From NCBI GenBank assembly GCA_018831025.1, contig JAHJRB010000072.1, positions 1 to 7,595 of the forward strand: 7,595 bases of DNA, given 5' to 3'. The stretch comes from Nanobdellota archaeon. Lineage in GTDB: Archaea > Nanobdellota > Nanobdellia > SCGC-AAA011-G17 > ARS1403. Of this stretch, positions 4,802 through 7,595 are shown one piece after another (within the stretch, counting starts at the first letter, position 1; every line of letters begins with the position of its first letter). The position numbers were made by a program, and so were the translations under genes. The notes under the pieces were generated by a model. That model did no database searches and had not been told where the DNA came from. It worked only from the letters and a program-made list of their open reading frames with translations.

Positions 4802-6205
4802 ATGGAAGATATAGCAGAATTTTGTGTAAGGTATTTGGAGAAAAAAGGATGCGGTTATGTTGAAGTTAGAGTAGAGGAGAAAGATATTAATGGGCTTCTT
4901 TTAAAAAATGGAACTCCTGAATTGGGCGGTTTTGATGCGGTTAAAGGAATGGGAATAAGGTTCCTTTTTGATGATGCACTTGGTTTTATTTCCTTAAATG
5001 ATTTTGAAAAAGAAAGAGTTAAAGCTAACTTAAATCGGGCTTTAAGAGTGACTAAAAGTGCTAGCAAAATAAATGAAAATACTTTTTTAAGTGAAGAGAA
5101 AGCTATTAAGAAAACTTACAAGGTCAAACAAAGAATTAATTTTGATAATATAAGCGGGAAAGAAAAATTAAGTTTATTAAAAGATATTTATAAGGGCATT
5201 GAAGATAAGAATCTGATTGGAAGTTTTTTAAGTTTGGATAATGAAGTTGCCAGAAAATTTTATGTTAATAATCAGGGAGCTAAAATTACTTCTGAAATTC
5301 CAAGAGCAAACTACGTTTATTATGTTACTGTTGGTGCAGGGGATAAAACAATGCAGAGATTTTGGCAATATGGAGACACTAAAGGGTGGGAAGCTGTAAA
5401 GAGCTGGAACTTGAATAAGTTAATGGTGGAAGAGGTTGATGCTTTGAATAATAATTTGATTAATGGGGTGGAGGCGCCTAAAGGAAAAATGGATTTGGTT
5501 GTTGGTCCTGAAGTCACTGGAATTATGGTCCATGAAAGCTGCGGACATCCTTGCGAAGCAGACAGGATTTTTGGCAGGGAAAGTGCACAAGCTGGAGAAA
5601 GTTTCATAACAAATAAGATGTTAGGGACTAATATTGGAAATAAGGTTGTAAGTATAGTTGATGATCCTACTTTAGAAGGGACATATGGACATTTTCTGTA
5701 TGATGATGAAGGGGTTAAGACAAGAAGAAATTATTTGTATAAAGAAGGAGTAATTAATGGATTTTTACACAACAGAGAAACTGCTGTAGCAACCGGAATT
5801 AAAAGCAATGGTTGCGCTAGGGCAAGTGATTATGATAAGGAGACTATTGTAAGAATGAGTAATACTTTTTTATTAAAAGGAAATATGAAAGAGAATGAAT
5901 TAATTAAAGGTGTTAAAAAAGGAGTTTATATGAAGAATTTTATGGAATGGAATATTGATGATAGGAGATGGCAGCAGAAATATGTGGGGTGTGAGGCTTA
6001 TCTTATTGAGAATGGAAAGATAACAAAACCTGTTAGAAATTCTACAATAGAAATAACAACTCCTAAATTGTGGAGTAGTGTTGATGCGGTGGGAAATAAT
6101 TTTGAATTGCATGCAGGAACCTGCGGTAAGGGGGAGCCAATGCAGGGGATTCCTGTTACTTTTGGTGGACCTAGTATGAGGTTAAGAAATATAAGATTAA
6201 GTTAA
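4802..6205 (+). CDS. tldD: TldD, catalytic subunit of TldD/TldE metallopeptidase
   Basis: A 467-residue member of the TldD/PmbA family (peptidase U62). The zinc-binding HExxxH motif is HESCGH at residues 244-249, inside GIMVHESCGHPCEADRI. The conserved C-terminal cysteine that provides a further metal ligand in E. coli TldD corresponds to Cys441 in GTCGKGEPMQGIPV. The N-terminal half (about 1-225) is the family's substrate-tunnel domain. In E. coli the TldD/TldE heterodimer degrades unfolded peptides and takes part in microcin B17 maturation and CcdA turnover; archaeal substrates are not established. The protein is cytosolic, with no signal peptide or membrane segment. Length is normal (E. 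coli about 480). The ATG at 4802 has a BRE/TATA element at leaderless spacing. tldE follows after one base, as expected for subunits of one complex. Confidence 0.95.
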   Translation: MEDIAEFCVRYLEKKGCGYVEVRVEEKDINGLLLKNGTPELGGFDAVKGMGIRFLFDDALGFISLNDFEKERVKANLNRALRVTKSASKINENTFLSEEKAIKKTYKVKQRINFDNISGKEKLSLLKDIYKGIEDKNLIGSFLSLDNEVARKFYVNNQGAKITSEIPRANYVYYVTVGAGDKTMQRFWQYGDTKGWEAVKSWNLNKLMVEEVDALNNNLINGVEAPKGKMDLVVGPEVTGIMVHESCGHPCEADRIFGRESAQAGESFITNKMLGTNIGNKVVSIVDDPTLEGTYGHFLYDDEGVKTRRNYLYKEGVINGFLHNRETAVATGIKSNGCARASDYDKETIVRMSNTFLLKGNMKENELIKGVKKGVYMKNFMEWNIDDRRWQQKYVGCEAYLIENGKITKPVRNSTIEITTPKLWSSVDAVGNNFELHAGTCGKGEPMQGIPVTFGGPSMRLRNIRLS

Positions 6206-6206
6206 A

Positions 6207-7568
6207 ATGGATACAGCTGAATATTTATTAAGAAAATTGAAGAAACAAATGGATGATGTAGTTATTGAAGTAAATTCTAATACTTCTACTCAATTAAAAT
6301 TTGTTGATAATAAAATTGTGAAGACTGGAACAGAGCAATTAAGAAACTTAGAAATTTTTGCTGTAAAAGATAAAAAAATTGTTAACACGGGGTTTAGAGA
6401 ATTAGCTATGCCTGATGATACATTGAGTACAGCTGCGTTAAATGTTTCTAAACAAAAAGCGGATGAACTTATTCGAAAATTAACTAAATTTTCCGGATTT
6501 ATGGAACCAAAAGAGGATTATTACGGTATTGGAAAAGGTAAGAATCTTAAGTATAAAAAAATAAAAGAGTTTTATGATAAAAAAGTAAAAGATATTGATA
6601 GTGTGGATTATGTTGAGAAAGCTATAAATGCTGCATTAAAAGAAAAAGCCAGGAAAATTTCTGGAATTCTAGAAAATCATGAGAGTTATAGGAGGATATT
6701 AACTAGTGAGAGAGTAGATATTAGTGAAATTGGAACTAATTTATATCTCTCTTTAAGAGCAATGTTTAATGAGAATGCAAGCGGACATGTAAATACTTGC
6801 AGCAGAGTTTTAAAAAAATTTGATGTTGAAAGATGTGGAAAAGAAGCTGGAAAAATTGCATATATGGCTAAAAATCCGAAAGAAGGCAACGCCGGAAAAT
6901 ATGATGTAATCTTTGATCCGCTGGCTTTTGCTGCATTATTATCTGATGTTGGAACCTGTCTTGGGATATTCCATGTTGAGTCTGGTATGAGTTTTTTGAA
7001 AGATAAAATTGGGCAGGAAGTTGGAAGTAAAAAAGTAACATTAATTGATGATGCTTTAATGGTTAATGGTTATGGTAGCACTAGTTTTGACAATGAGGGA
7101 ATGCCCACTAAAAAAAATGTTTTGGTTAAAGATGGAATTTTGAAAACTTATTATCATAACACTTCGAGCTCAAGAAAATATAATGTAGCAAATACTTTTA
7201 ATGCAGGATTATTGAGTCCGGGTAGTTTTAATTTAGAATTGATTAAAGGAAGTAAAAGCAGAGAGAAGTTAATTTCAAATATTGATAAAGGAATTTTGGT
7301 TACAAATGTTTGGTATACAAGATTTAATAATTATCATACTGGAGATTTTTCTACAATCCCCCGGGATGGAATGTTCTTGATTAAAAATGGAAAAATTGTA
7401 AAGAGTATAAAACATTTGAGAGTGAGTGATAATATGTTAAGAATGTTTAAAAATATTAAAGAAGTTGGAAGTAATTCTGAACAAATTGTAAGCTGGGAAG
7501 CTGATGGAAATCTTAAATGCCCTAGTGTGTTTTTCGGGGATGTTAATGTTACAAAGGCTAAAGATTAA
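6207..7568 (+). CDS. tldE: TldE/PmbA, non-catalytic partner of TldD
   Basis: A 453-residue TldD/PmbA-family protein that lacks the HExxxH motif: the corresponding segment is DPLAFAALLSDVGTC (237-251), as in PmbA/TldE subunits. Other family landmarks are LIDDAL (279-284), GYGSTSFDNEGMPTKKN (288-304), the YYHNTSSSRKYN loop (315-326), and WYTRFNNYHTGDFS near 369-382, followed by a conserved RDGMFLIKNGKI segment. In studied systems TldE pairs with TldD and helps form the closed peptide channel, while only TldD carries the zinc. Its ATG lies one base after the tldD TAA, with no Shine-Dalgarno sequence, so translation may be by reinitiation from tldD. Length is typical (E. coli PmbA 450). No peptide substrate gene is visible nearby. 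Confidence 0.93.
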   Translation: MDTAEYLLRKLKKQMDDVVIEVNSNTSTQLKFVDNKIVKTGTEQLRNLEIFAVKDKKIVNTGFRELAMPDDTLSTAALNVSKQKADELIRKLTKFSGFMEPKEDYYGIGKGKNLKYKKIKEFYDKKVKDIDSVDYVEKAINAALKEKARKISGILENHESYRRILTSERVDISEIGTNLYLSLRAMFNENASGHVNTCSRVLKKFDVERCGKEAGKIAYMAKNPKEGNAGKYDVIFDPLAFAALLSDVGTCLGIFHVESGMSFLKDKIGQEVGSKKVTLIDDALMVNGYGSTSFDNEGMPTKKNVLVKDGILKTYYHNTSSSRKYNVANTFNAGLLSPGSFNLELIKGSKSREKLISNIDKGILVTNVWYTRFNNYHTGDFSTIPRDGMFLIKNGKIVKSIKHLRVSDNMLRMFKNIKEVGSNSEQIVSWEADGNLKCPSVFFGDVNVTKAKD

Positions 7569-7576
7569 GTTTAAAA

Positions 7577-7595
7577 ATGACTATTTTTGAAGTTC
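7577..7595 (+). CDS. possible start of next gene, cut by window edge
   Basis: An ATG 8 bases after the tldE stop opens MTIFEV and stays open for the six codons available. The close spacing and same strand suggest a third gene in the tldD-tldE unit. Too little is visible to name a product, and chance cannot be excluded. Confidence 0.3.

Noticed and set aside
4855..6889. Minus-strand frames of 67-95 codons opposite tldD and tldE
   Set aside because: They are shadows of well-recognised genes on the other strand, with no recognisable domain and no promoter.
1..7595. CRISPR array, tRNA or rRNA gene, transposon ends, RiPP precursor for TldD/TldE
   Set aside because: No regularly spaced repeats, cloverleaf-like segment, terminal inverted repeats with a transposase, or small Cys/Ser/Gly-rich precursor frame were found on reading both strands.

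Overview
The window is AT-rich (roughly 30% G+C by eye) and looks archaeal, most likely a small-genome DPANN-type lineage such as Pacearchaeota or Woesearchaeota. The evidence is an archaeal/eukaryotic-type tyrosyl-tRNA synthetase, a TctA-like permease of the archaeal kind, two free-standing LAGLIDADG homing-endonuclease genes of a type common in such genomes, and TATA boxes placed about 24-33 bases before the start codons with almost no Shine-Dalgarno sequences, which points to leaderless transcripts. The lineage is an inference from gene style, not from a marker search.

Layout. Positions 1-827 (minus strand) hold a two-gene unit: a 46-residue ribbon-helix-helix-like small protein, followed 6 bases later by a TctA-family membrane protein that runs off the left edge. 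Positions 828-940 are a divergent promoter region. Positions 941-2005 (plus) encode an intact LAGLIDADG endonuclease with an N-terminal helix-turn-helix. It converges on, and overlaps by 15 bases, a small membrane-anchored OB-fold protein (1991-2347, minus). Upstream of that is a second, unrelated LAGLIDADG gene (2372-3640, minus). Its frame is continuous from a well-placed promoter and ATG, but it carries three nonsense codons (TGA, TGA, TAG), so it reads as a decaying pseudogene. A second divergent promoter region (3641-3757) contains a conspicuous G+C-rich patch with a short tandem repeat.

Positions 3758-7568 (plus) are housekeeping genes: tyrosyl-tRNA synthetase, TldD and TldE. TldD and TldE should form one heteromeric metallopeptidase, with TldD supplying the HExxxH zinc site and TldE lacking it. 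They are separated by a single base and have a likely promoter just before TldD. A further gene appears to start at 7577 and leaves the window.

The unusual part is 941-3640: two mobile endonuclease genes in different states of health flanking one small OB-fold gene, wedged between a transporter unit and an essential synthetase. I see no CRISPR array, tRNA, rRNA, insertion sequence or defence cassette, and no gene-free stretch longer than about 120 bases.
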